Assembly: GCA_030634675.1 (NCBI GenBank)
Contig: DAOWAH010000129.1
Span: 1-5,495 of the forward strand
DNA length: 5,495 nt
From: Fidelibacterota bacterium
Lineage (GTDB): Bacteria; Marinisomatota; Marinisomatia; Marinisomatales; TCS56
Direction: 5' to 3'
Shown: positions 1-5,495 of the stretch, piece after piece
Numbering within the stretch: the stretch's first letter is position 1
Layout: each line of letters begins with the position of its first letter
Program-made: the position numbers and the translations under genes
Notes under the pieces: generated by a model
Seen by the model: the letters and a program-made list of their open reading frames with translations, nothing else
Databases searched by the model: none
What the model was told of the DNA's origin: nothing

Positions 1-1382
1 CCATTATCCAATTGCAAAAAGGTCTTGCCATAACCATCCGAACCGCGGACATTGGTGGCCAGTACCGCCAGACCAAGTTCGTTGATCCAGTATTGAAAAG
101 TGGATGAGAAATAGGGTGTGTACTGGCTTTCCGGTCCACCATGGATGTAGATAACCACCGGATGGGGTCCTGATTTATCAGGTTTGAATAAAAAGCCCGA
201 GACAGTCAATCCATCGAAGGATTCCACATGAACCAATTCCGGCATTACAAATTTTTCCGTATTTAATCCCCCAACCTCACTTTTGGTCCAGCGTACCAGT
301 TTTTTCTTTTTAATATCAATGGCATAAATATCACCAGAGGTTTGTGGGTTATCAAAGGACAGGGACAGGTGACGATTATCGGAACGGAAACTGAGACCGC
401 CGATATCACCGATTGGTAAAGCCGGTAATGGTATTTCTTTATTGTCTTTGGTACGAATCAGATGGAGCTTTGAGATAGCATCTTCATTGGTCAGATAGGC
501 CAGATATTTACCATCATCGGATTGGGTAAAACCAGTCACATTCCAGGGAATATGACCCGTTATTAGTTTGGACTTACCAGTGGCGGGATCATAATAGCGC
601 AGATGTTTGAATTCGGTATCTTCATCGGAAGTCAGGTAAATGCCTTGGCCGTCTTTACTGAAAGCCGCGCCACCATAACCAATTTTTTTGTCGCTGGGAT
701 TAACTTCGGTCATTTCCCCTGTTGTCAAATCAATAATGTGGACATAGGATTCGGTGATGGAAACATACCGTACAACCAGCAGTTTTGTATCATCCGGCGA
801 CCAACTGGTTGCAACCCAGTAACCGGGTTCAGTAACTACTTGTATCGGCTCACTGCCTTTCAGATCACCAATATAAATCTGCATATCGATACCATTGCCC
901 ATATTGCTGGTAAAGGCGTAACGGTCACCTTTTTCCGACCAGGGTCCCAGACCGTTGCGTGATTCGCCATCGGTGAGCATTTGATGGGATCCATCTTTTA
1001 GATTAAAATAGAAAATCTGATAATATTCGTTACCGCCGATATCCTTGCTAAACAAAAAACCGTGTTTATCAGAATCCGGGCAGAATGATCCCCCACCAAC
1101 CGGTTCATTGAAAAAAGTGATCTGTTGGCGAACACCCAGTGGCTGCTCCACATAATGCAGTTGGGTGGTTTCTGCAAACCGGGTACCGATCAGCATCCCG
1201 GAACCACGTGGATCCCAGGAACGGAAAGAAGCGGATCGTACGTTTCGATACTGCTGGGTCCGCTGCTTCACTTCGTCGGGTATTTCAGGTACATTTTCCA
1301 TAATCAGATTGCCAATCTGGGTTTGTTCCTGGGAAAAAAGAACAGTAATTAACACTAACAGGATTAATTTTGCTAAACGCAT
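1..1382 (-). CDS. Exported S9 family (prolyl oligopeptidase-like) peptidase, C-terminus beyond left edge
   Basis: The frame is open without a stop from the ATG at 1382-1380 to the left edge, giving 460 visible residues. Residues 1-18 (MRLAK, then LILLVLITVLF, then SQ) form a Sec-type signal peptide with no lipobox cysteine, so the mature enzyme should be periplasmic or exported. Residues about 95-365 carry repeated PD40/WD40-like β-propeller strands (WSEKGDRYAFTSN, WSPDDTKLLVV, FSKDGQGIYLTSD, TQSDDGKYLAYLTNE), typical of the S9 gating propeller. The α/β-hydrolase domain starts near 385 and shows the oxyanion-hole motif HGGPE at 414-418 and NVRGSDGYGKTF at 444-455. The catalytic Ser (GxSxGG), Asp and His would lie beyond the window, so activity cannot be judged. 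Family members cleave peptides at proline or acyl-aminoacyl bonds. The chosen start has GGAG at 1392-1389, six bases upstream. An in-frame ATG four codons earlier (1394) overlaps that site and is less likely. Confidence 0.93.
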   Translation of the reverse strand, partial: MRLAKLILLVLITVLFSQEQTQIGNLIMENVPEIPDEVKQRTQQYRNVRSASFRSWDPRGSGMLIGTRFAETTQLHYVEQPLGVRQQITFFNEPVGGGSFCPDSDKHGFLFSKDIGGNEYYQIFYFNLKDGSHQMLTDGESRNGLGPWSEKGDRYAFTSNMGNGIDMQIYIGDLKGSEPIQVVTEPGYWVATSWSPDDTKLLVVRYVSITESYVHIIDLTTGEMTEVNPSDKKIGYGGAAFSKDGQGIYLTSDEDTEFKHLRYYDPATGKSKLITGHIPWNVTGFTQSDDGKYLAYLTNEDAISKLHLIRTKDNKEIPLPALPIGDIGGLSFRSDNRHLSLSFDNPQTSGDIYAIDIKKKKLVRWTKSEVGGLNTEKFVMPELVHVESFDGLTVSGFLFKPDKSGPHPVVIYIHGGPESQYTPYFSSTFQYWINELGLAVLATNVRGSDGYGKTFLQLDN

Positions 1383-1388
1383 ACTAAG

Positions 1389-1392
1389 CTCC
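1389..1392 (-). promoter_or_regulatory. Ribosome binding site of the S9 peptidase gene
   Basis: On the minus strand GGAG is followed by six bases (CTTAGT) and then the ATG at 1382. The upstream in-frame ATG at 1394-1392 shares its last base with this site and has no purine-rich site of its own, so the motif decides for the start at 1382. Confidence 0.6.
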
Positions 1393-1508
1393 ATGATTGA
1401 TTTATAATTTTGATTTGAATTAATAAGGTCAGGCTGCCCATCGAATTTAAGACAACTTTATTATTTATTTGGTTGCCAAATGAGCTATATCACTAGTAAT
1501 AAAACCAC

Positions 1509-1526
1509 TCACGCAATGTTGCGTGA
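1509..1526. repeat. Short dyad: 8-bp inverted repeat with 2-nt centre
   Basis: TCACGCAA, then TG, then TTGCGTGA: both arms match perfectly. No T-run follows on either strand, so it does not look like an intrinsic terminator. It lies about 130 bp upstream of the S9 peptidase start and could be a protein-binding site or part of a larger repeat. No function can be assigned. Confidence 0.5.
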
Positions 1527-1539
1527 TTCCTAACAGCCC

Positions 1540-1615
1540 TGAATCCCGGCGATCGGGTGATCACCCCCTCCTACGATACCTTCAGCGATATCGACAAACT
1601 GGTTATAAATGAATG
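1540..1615 (+). pseudogene. Possible remnant of a protein C-terminus (aminotransferase class V-like tail?)
   Basis: In one plus-strand frame this GC-richer segment reads NPGDRVITPSYDTFSDIDKL, then VINE and a TGA stop. The pattern of a TP/SP turn, a Tyr, then an acidic T-x-x-DID-x-LV helix resembles the end of class V (cysteine desulfurase or isopenicillin-epimerase-like) aminotransferases. Upstream the frame is closed by a TGA within about five codons, and no start or ribosome site is visible, so it would be a decayed fragment. The antisense frame is also open across the same bases (reading FVDIAEGIVGGGDHPIAGI before a stop), so the direction is uncertain. It may instead be part of a dispersed repeat or chance. 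The call rests on residue pattern alone. Confidence 0.2.
1555..1566. repeat. 12-bp perfect palindrome
   Basis: GGGTGATCACCC is self-complementary over 12 bases. It falls inside the possible gene remnant, so it may simply be part of old coding sequence. An operator role is possible but unsupported. Confidence 0.35.
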
Positions 1616-1625
1616 AAATTATTCC

Positions 1626-1655
1626 GTAGGGATAACTCTTGAGAGTTGTCCCTAC
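1626..1655 (-). terminator. 14-bp-stem palindrome just after the dgt stop; terminator or dispersed palindromic repeat
   Basis: The arms GTAGGGATAACTCT (1626-1639) and AGAGTTGTCCCTAC (1642-1655) pair over 14 bp with one imperfect pair (T1633 with G1648) and a TG centre. It begins seven bases past the dGTPase stop codon, the place expected of a terminator for that minus-strand gene. The sequence after it on the minus strand (GGAATAATTTCATTCATTT) is T-rich but has no clean U-tract. The imperfect pair is a G·U wobble in a plus-strand transcript but an A·C mismatch in the minus-strand transcript. That is odd for a terminator selected on dgt and fits a mobile palindromic (REP-like) repeat at least as well. 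Confidence 0.45.
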
Positions 1656-1662
1656 CATAGAT

Positions 1663-3039
1663 TTACAACGTAACACCCTTCATCTTCCGGAATAGCTCAA
1701 CCGCATAGGAATCGGTCATGCTGGCAATGAACTGGGTGATGCTCAATAAACCCTCGTAGCGGTCTTTAAAATTCTTGCGGCCAGGAGCGAGATACTGGTT
1801 GGGGATCAAACGGCGGACTTTTTTATAACGGCTGCCTTCATTATACAAGGCTTTGATGAAAATATCCAACAGGCCAGTGATTACCTCGTAACCGGCCACT
1901 TCCACCTCCACAATATCCAAGGCATTGTAAATCTTTTCGATGGAAACAGATTCTATTTCTTTCAAGACCGTACCTTCCGGGATTGAAAAAATAAGCTCTT
2001 CATCAAACCGGCCGGTTAGGATATTGTCAACCTCAATTAGGAATTTATCCGCAATACGTTTTATCAAATGATTGATCACCCGGGCCCGTAGATAACCTAC
2101 CTGTTCTTTGGGATCATGGATCTGTTTCAGTTTCTTCGCTATGTCCGGCGGCTGGTTTGCTCCGAACAGGGTAAAATAGTATTCCAATACCTCATCACGG
2201 GCAATCGAACCCCGTTTATAGCCATCTTCCAGATCGATGATCAAATAACCAATATCGTCGGCCGCTTCCACCAGAAATGCGAGGGGAGGGCTGTACCGCT
2301 CGTTGCCTTTGGTTCCGTAATTCTTGGGTATCAGTCCCACGGCATTGGCAATTGTCTGCACGATTTTCTGTTCCGCCTGGAAAAAGCCATATTTCTTTTC
2401 GCTGGCCTTACTACCGGATATTACCGGCCGGGAAGCTTTCGGATATTTCATAAATACCGTTAGACTGGCATAAGTCAGACCCAATCCGCCGGGGGCGCTG
2501 GTCTGGGCTGGTAGAGAATGACTCAATATCCTGAACCCCAGGGCATTGCCTTCAAAACTAATCAGATCGGCTTGTTGCTGATCGGTTAAATCAGATAGAT
2601 ACTGCACACCCCTGCCGGTTTCAAAATATTCGGAGATGGCCTTCTCACCGGAGTGACCAAAGGGTGGATTGCCAATATCGTGGGCGATACAGGCAGCGGC
2701 GATCACTGATTCGAAGTCTGACGGCCGAATGCCGATTGACCTGAAATATTCCGAATCCCGCTCAATTAATGCCATGCCAATCAATCGGCCGACTGACCTC
2801 CCGATACTGGATGTTTCCAGGCTGTGGGTCAGACGGGTGTGGATGAAATCCATGTCCGGCAGCGGGACAACCTGAGTTTTAGCTTGCAAACGCCGGAAAG
2901 GGGTCGAAAATATTATCCGATCAAAATCGCGGGCGAAATGATTACGGGAAAACTCGCCCGCCGCACTTTGATCCGCTGCTTTTCCGAGTCTGGTGGTATC
3001 GAATAATTTTTGCCAGTTCAATTTTTTACCTTCCATCAC
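1663..3039 (-). CDS. dgt: dGTP triphosphohydrolase (HD-domain dGTPase)
   Basis: The product hydrolyses dGTP (possibly other dNTPs) to the deoxynucleoside and triphosphate, controlling the cytoplasmic dNTP pool. The 458 residues show the family signature throughout: ARDFDRIIFSTPFRRLQAKT (36-55), the first HD-domain histidine in HTRLTHSLE (H72), the metal-binding H120-D121 in AHDIGNPPFGHSGE, the FEGNALGFR motif (162-170), and the distal aspartate in EAADDIGYLIIDLEDG (258-273). All expected metal ligands are present and there is no frameshift. The length fits the roughly 450-residue Bacteroidota-type enzymes. The GTG at 3039 has no good ribosome site. A TTG at 3021 (MNWQKLFDTTRLGK) has GGAAGG seven bases upstream and matches where many relatives begin, so the real protein may be 452 residues. 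Some family members restrict phage by depleting dNTPs, but nothing nearby suggests a defence locus. It is divergent from the CDF gene. Confidence 0.95.
   Translation of the reverse strand: MMEGKKLNWQKLFDTTRLGKAADQSAAGEFSRNHFARDFDRIIFSTPFRRLQAKTQVVPLPDMDFIHTRLTHSLETSSIGRSVGRLIGMALIERDSEYFRSIGIRPSDFESVIAAACIAHDIGNPPFGHSGEKAISEYFETGRGVQYLSDLTDQQQADLISFEGNALGFRILSHSLPAQTSAPGGLGLTYASLTVFMKYPKASRPVISGSKASEKKYGFFQAEQKIVQTIANAVGLIPKNYGTKGNERYSPPLAFLVEAADDIGYLIIDLEDGYKRGSIARDEVLEYYFTLFGANQPPDIAKKLKQIHDPKEQVGYLRARVINHLIKRIADKFLIEVDNILTGRFDEELIFSIPEGTVLKEIESVSIEKIYNALDIVEVEVAGYEVITGLLDIFIKALYNEGSRYKKVRRLIPNQYLAPGRKNFKDRYEGLLSITQFIASMTDSYAVELFRKMKGVTL
3029..3034 (-). promoter_or_regulatory. Strong Shine-Dalgarno inside the annotated dgt start, favouring a TTG start at 3021
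   Basis: On the minus strand GGAAGG is followed by TAAAAAA and then TTG AAC TGG. This is the best ribosome-binding sequence at the 5' end of dgt and is at a normal spacing for the TTG. The sequence before the GTG/ATG pair at 3039/3036 (GATACAGAA) is a poor site. Confidence 0.45.
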
Positions 3040-3234
3040 TTCTGTATCAACTGCCGTAGCTCTGTTTCATCGGAGCGAAAGCGGACTAATTAGAATCATA
3101 AGCGCGAAATTAACACAGGATCGTACTTAACTTATCATTAAACCCGGATATTCAGTAAACAAGAAATTAATGGGAGTATTATCCCTGCCATAATCAAATT
3201 CAAGCTATCAATATTTGCTTAACAACTGAATCAC
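3040..3234. other. Divergent intergenic region between dgt and the CDF exporter
   Basis: These 195 bp must hold the promoters of both genes. The region is AT-rich. A weak σ70-like pair for dgt on the minus strand may be TTGTTT (3162-3157) with AATGAT 17 bases further on (3139-3134), but the match is poor. No clear plus-strand promoter or metal-responsive operator dyad is visible. The CDF gene has no Shine-Dalgarno immediately before its ATG (TTAACAACTGAATCAC). Confidence 0.4.
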
Positions 3235-4116
3235 ATGTCCGGCAATCATAATCACAATCACGTATCCCAGAATATCCGGATTGCTTTTTTTCTGAACCTG
3301 TCCTTCACTATCGTGGAAATTATCGGCGGATTTTTTACTAACAGTATCGCCATTCTCTCGGACGCATTGCACGATTTGGGTGATAGTCTTTCCCTGGGAT
3401 TAGCCTGGTATCTCGAAAAATTATCTCTTAAAAAACCCGACCGGCGCTTCTCCTTCGGTTACCGCCGTTTATCGCTGCTGTCGGCATTGATAAATGGTAT
3501 CATATTAATCGCCGGATCGGTTTTTATCTTATCCGAAGCAATCCCCCGCCTATTGGTCCCCGAACCGGTTAACGTGGTCGGTATGTTTTATCTGTCGATC
3601 CTTGGAATGGTGGTGAATGGCGTCTCGGTTCTGCGCTTAAGAGGTGGAACAACGCTGAATGAACGGGTTGTAACCTGGCATTTAATCGAAGATGTTTTAG
3701 GCTGGGCCGCGATATTTGTTATCAGCATTGTGATGTATTTCTGGCCCGTAACAATCCTTGACACTATTCTCTCACTTTTGATCACTCTGTTTGTTCTATG
3801 GAATGTTTTAAAACGTTTGAAAGAAACTATTGTTATCTTCTTGCAGGCCGTTCCACCGGGCATTGATATTGATCGGCTGGAGGCTGATTTAGTGCAATTA
3901 GAGGCGGTGAGTTCGGTCCATCACACCCACATCTGGTCACTGGATGGTGAAAAGCACATCGCCTCAATCCATATTGTTGTCAACAATAATTGGGATTACT
4001 CAAAGGCGGTGTCTTTCAAGCAAACTGTCCGGAATATTTTCAGCAAATTCAAAATCGAACACGTTACTATTGAGCTGGAAAATAAATCAGAAGTTTGCGA
4101 AATGATAGATTGCTAA
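3235..4116 (+). CDS. Cation diffusion facilitator (CDF) family divalent metal exporter
   Basis: This 293-residue inner-membrane antiporter probably expels Zn2+ (or Cd2+/Co2+) from the cytoplasm in exchange for protons. The hydrophobic profile gives about six helices (near 15-35, 38-58, 82-105, 113-133, 148-169, 173-194), then a cytoplasmic C-terminal domain from about 208. The transport-site residues are the pair H46-x3-D50 (SDALHDLGD) in helix 2 and H149-x3-D153 (WHLIED) in helix 5. This HD/HD set is characteristic of zinc-preferring CDFs of the CzcD/ZitB/ZnT type. The C-terminal domain carries the family motif VHHTHIWSLDGEKH (228-241) and a late H276, both candidate metal ligands for dimer regulation. 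A small His cluster, HNHNH (5-9), lies at the N-terminus, while the loop between helices 4 and 5 lacks a His-rich stretch. It is transcribed alone, divergent from dgt. Metal specificity cannot be fixed from sequence. Confidence 0.93.
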   Translation: MSGNHNHNHVSQNIRIAFFLNLSFTIVEIIGGFFTNSIAILSDALHDLGDSLSLGLAWYLEKLSLKKPDRRFSFGYRRLSLLSALINGIILIAGSVFILSEAIPRLLVPEPVNVVGMFYLSILGMVVNGVSVLRLRGGTTLNERVVTWHLIEDVLGWAAIFVISIVMYFWPVTILDTILSLLITLFVLWNVLKRLKETIVIFLQAVPPGIDIDRLEADLVQLEAVSSVHHTHIWSLDGEKHIASIHIVVNNNWDYSKAVSFKQTVRNIFSKFKIEHVTIELENKSEVCEMIDC

Positions 4117-4152
4117 CCAGCACAACCTGCTTTAATCCATATAGAATGTTCT

Positions 4153-4166
4153 TCAGGCCTACCTGA
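4153..4166 (+). terminator. Weak hairpin downstream of the CDF gene
   Basis: TCAGG, loop CCTA, CCTGA lies about 35 bases after the CDF stop. The stem is only 5 bp and no T-run follows (TTAGATAG), so it is at best a poor or factor-dependent terminator between two convergent genes. Confidence 0.15.
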
Positions 4167-4273
4167 TTAGATAGCCAGCGCTTTTCAATTGCCGTGCCCT
4201 GCCTTAGTCAAAACGAACACATAGCTCACAGCAAAACTATGGTCATTTCCCCCCGAAAACAATAAAGCCTTTA

Positions 4274-4483
4274 TCAGTCGCTATCTGACTTAGCGGTATT
4301 AATTTTAAATGGTATGTATGTGGGGCACCATCGGAAAAAGCCAGTCAACAACGGTATCCAGCCGATATTGGCCCAAACGCAATAATAGCCGGTAACGGCA
4401 TAATAAATATAATGGGTAACCAAGATGGCTAAACCCAGCCCGATTCTGATCATTCGATCAGTCTTACCTACGTTGCATTTCAT
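4274..4483 (-). CDS. Small two-helix membrane protein, DUF2892 (YgaP transmembrane-domain-like)
   Basis: Starting at the ATG at 4483 gives 69 residues with the classic DUF2892 pattern: MKCNVGKTDRMIRI at the start, a first helix (about 11-30), a second helix in ANIGWIPLLTGFF (38-50), and the closing RWCPTY motif. Three cysteines are present (C3, C35, C53); C3 and the CP cysteine are the family's usual ones. The fold is found alone or fused to rhodanese domains, as in E. coli YgaP, and its role is poorly known; a link to sulfur or redox chemistry is often supposed. The start is fixed by AAAGGAG (4495-4489) five bases upstream. A longer reading from 4519 would add 12 residues that do not fit the family. 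The aromatic-rich segment THYIYYAVTGYYCVW between the helices is unusually full of tyrosine. It is convergent with the CDF gene and no functional tie is visible. Confidence 0.85.
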   Translation of the reverse strand: MKCNVGKTDRMIRIGLGLAILVTHYIYYAVTGYYCVWANIGWIPLLTGFFRWCPTYIPFKINTAKSDSD

Positions 4484-4488
4484 AGAAA

Positions 4489-4495
4489 CTCCTTT
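4489..4495 (-). promoter_or_regulatory. Ribosome binding site of the DUF2892 gene
   Basis: AAAGGAG on the minus strand is followed by TTTCT and the ATG at 4483. It selects this start over the in-frame upstream ATG at 4519. Confidence 0.75.
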
Positions 4496-4629
4496 AAATT
4501 GAGTTTGATACGTGACCAAATATTAACATTATATCACCGCTATTTCCACATGAAGTTTCACATACCCAGCCGAAATGGTCTACCCCTAAAATTTGTACGA
4601 ATATTGATCATGCAACAATAAAATGGATG

Positions 4630-4645
4630 GTATGAAAAGTCATAC
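4630..4645. repeat. 6-bp perfect hairpin in the 4484-4781 spacer
   Basis: GTATGA, loop AAAG, TCATAC pairs perfectly and can be extended by G·T wobbles on both sides. On the minus strand it lies between the right-edge gene and the DUF2892 gene. It could be part of a leader or of a terminator pair with the hairpin at 4678. It has no clear U-tract. Confidence 0.35.
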
Positions 4646-4677
4646 TGTTTGCTTGTAGGAAAATTGTTCATATTATA

Positions 4678-4697
4678 CCGGGGATTTATATCCCCGG
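4678..4697 (-). terminator. GC-rich 8-bp hairpin downstream of the right-edge envelope gene
   Basis: CCGGGGAT, loop TTAT, ATCCCCGG is a perfect 8-bp stem with a 4-base loop, about 85 bases after the minus-strand stop at 4784-4782. On the minus strand it is followed by TATAATATGAACAATTTT, which is AT-rich with a T-run only about 14 bases later, so it is an imperfect intrinsic terminator. The TATAAT directly after it could alternatively be a -10 element for the DUF2892 gene, about 190 bases downstream, but no matching -35 is evident because the hairpin occupies that place. Confidence 0.4.
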
Positions 4698-4781
4698 GCC
4701 GAGTGCTTCCTGAATCGATTATAAAACACTTCGATGTATTCAAACAGGCTGGTTTTTACCTGCAACCGGATATGAAATGTA

Positions 4782-5495
4782 TTAAAATTTCATACCAATT
4801 GAGAGAGCCGGGAAAGCAATAAACTTTACTTCATCCATTGAACCGATGCCTATTAACAGATGCGGGTTAAAATAGTATTTTTCTCTAATTGGTATTTTCC
4901 AGCCACCACCCGCTACAAGAGCAAAACCACCTTGACCCTCGTCGCTGAGGTATTCATCACCCCACTGATCGTATTCAATGTCTTCCCAATAAGTAGACAG
5001 CAATTCAACCGCTACCTCACCATAAAAACCGTTCATCTCTCCCGTATTAGAAAAATAGTATAGTAGGCTTGCTCCTAAACTAAATCCTTCTGCAGAAAAT
5101 TCCCCATAATAATCTCCTTCATCCCATTCTTCATAATAAATAAGATAGTCTAACCTCAAAGACAAGGCTATGCTTGGAGTTACAAATTGCTCATACATTA
5201 ATCCATATAATTGGAAAGACGTAAATAATTGAGAAACAATCCCCGCCGGATTTATACTAATACCTCTAGCTCTAATTCCACTATCCGGAGTACTTTTAGC
5301 TACTTTTTGCTCTTGAGGCATAACTGGAATGGTCGAAGGTGAAACTGTCCGATATTTTTCTCCGGATAAAACCAAAGCAACATTTTTCATACCGAATCGT
5401 AGCAAATCACCTAATTCGCCCATATGATCGTACGTTGCTACACGAATTATCTGTCCGGTTTCTACACTTATTGTCCGGGCAGAAATTGAGTAGAC
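4782..5495 (-). CDS. Envelope protein: end of a CsgG/FlgO/LpoB-like domain joined to a C-terminal β-barrel-like module, N-terminus beyond right edge
   Basis: The frame stays open to the right edge, past the ATG at 5423, giving 237 visible residues. Visible residues 4-45 ([20 protein letters not shown], then a [20 protein letters not shown] helix) match the ending of periplasmic CsgG/FlgO/LpoB-type domains, where a 'R-x-hydrophobic-D/S-VETG' strand hairpin precedes a final helix. The ATG at 5423 would cut this unit and has no ribosome site, so the gene very likely starts outside the window. Residues 46-76 are a Pro/Ser/Thr/Lys linker. Residues 77-237 show about eight alternating amphipathic strands (e.g. 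[41 protein letters not shown]) joined by acidic Gly/Asp/Glu loops, and end in SIGMKF. A terminal Phe is the usual BAM-recognised β-signal, so an outer-membrane barrel is inferred. The function is unknown. A pure porin-like protein is the alternative. Confidence 0.75.
   Translation of the reverse strand, partial: VYSISARTISVETGQIIRVATYDHMGELGDLLRFGMKNVALVLSGEKYRTVSPSTIPVMPQEQKVAKSTPDSGIRARGISINPAGIVSQLFTSFQLYGLMYEQFVTPSIALSLRLDYLIYYEEWDEGDYYGEFSAEGFSLGASLLYYFSNTGEMNGFYGEVAVELLSTYWEDIEYDQWGDEYLSDEGQGGFALVAGGGWKIPIREKYYFNPHLLIGIGSMDEVKFIAFPALSIGMKF

Noticed and set aside
603..962. 119-residue plus-strand open frame
   Set aside because: It lies entirely antisense to the S9 peptidase, whose frame is continuous and carries clear motifs.
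1125..1407. Two overlapping plus-strand open frames of 75 and 80 residues
   Set aside because: They are antisense to the signal peptide and first propeller blades of the S9 peptidase, with no ribosome sites or recognisable domains.
2116..2463. 115-residue plus-strand open frame within dgt
   Set aside because: It is a shadow of the dGTPase coding strand. The same applies to the plus-strand frames at 2669-2875 and 2824-3006.
1663..3039. dGTPase as part of an anti-phage defence island
   Set aside because: Some family members do act against phage, but no other defence, toxin or mobile gene is present nearby. The housekeeping reading is simpler.
3588..3863. 91-residue minus-strand open frame within the CDF gene
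   Set aside because: It is antisense to well-defined transmembrane helices and the H149/D153 site of the exporter.
4558..4743. 61-residue minus-strand open frame in the spacer
   Set aside because: It runs straight through both hairpins, has low-complexity mixed residues, no ribosome site and no recognisable pattern, so I treat the stretch as non-coding.
4771..4794. Inverted repeat TATGAAAT / ATTTCATA spanning the stop of the right-edge gene
   Set aside because: It is AT-only apart from one G/C pair, includes the last codons and has an 8-base loop, so it is likely chance and too weak for a terminator.
4860..5063. 67-residue plus-strand open frame
   Set aside because: It is antisense to the barrel-like module of the right-edge protein, with no supporting features.

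Overview
The window looks like a piece of a chromosome from a Gram-negative (diderm) bacterium of moderate GC. A β-barrel-type protein ending in phenylalanine points to an outer membrane. The dGTPase and the exported S9 peptidase read like versions from the Bacteroidota/FCB side of the tree (for example Marinimicrobia-, Calditrichota- or Cloacimonadota-like lineages). That placement rests on the general feel of the sequences, not on a database search. There are no tRNA or rRNA genes, CRISPR repeats, transposases or phage genes.

Layout from left to right. Positions 1-1382 (minus) hold the N-terminal 460 residues of an exported prolyl-oligopeptidase (S9) family peptidase. It runs off the left edge just after the HGGP oxyanion motif, before its catalytic serine. 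A 280-bp spacer (1383-1662) follows. It contains a 30-nt near-perfect palindrome beside the dGTPase stop codon, two shorter dyads, and a short stretch that reads like a protein tail and may be a gene remnant. Positions 1663-3039 (minus) encode an HD-domain dGTP triphosphohydrolase (dgt). A 195-bp divergent spacer separates it from a cation diffusion facilitator (CDF) metal exporter at 3235-4116 (plus). Convergent with that is a small two-helix membrane protein of the DUF2892/YgaP type (4274-4483, minus). A 298-bp spacer with two clean hairpins comes next. At the right edge (4782-5495, minus) is the C-terminal part of an envelope protein. It joins the end of a CsgG/FlgO/LpoB-like domain, through a Pro/Ser/Thr linker, to a C-terminal module that looks like an 8-stranded β-barrel. 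Its true start lies outside the window.

The genes do not form an obvious pathway. The gaps, hairpins and changes of strand suggest independently transcribed housekeeping and envelope genes: nucleotide pool control, metal efflux, periplasmic peptide turnover and an outer-membrane protein. I see no convincing new multi-gene system. The best leads are the barrel-fused right-edge protein, the palindromic element after dgt and the coding-like remnant next to it.
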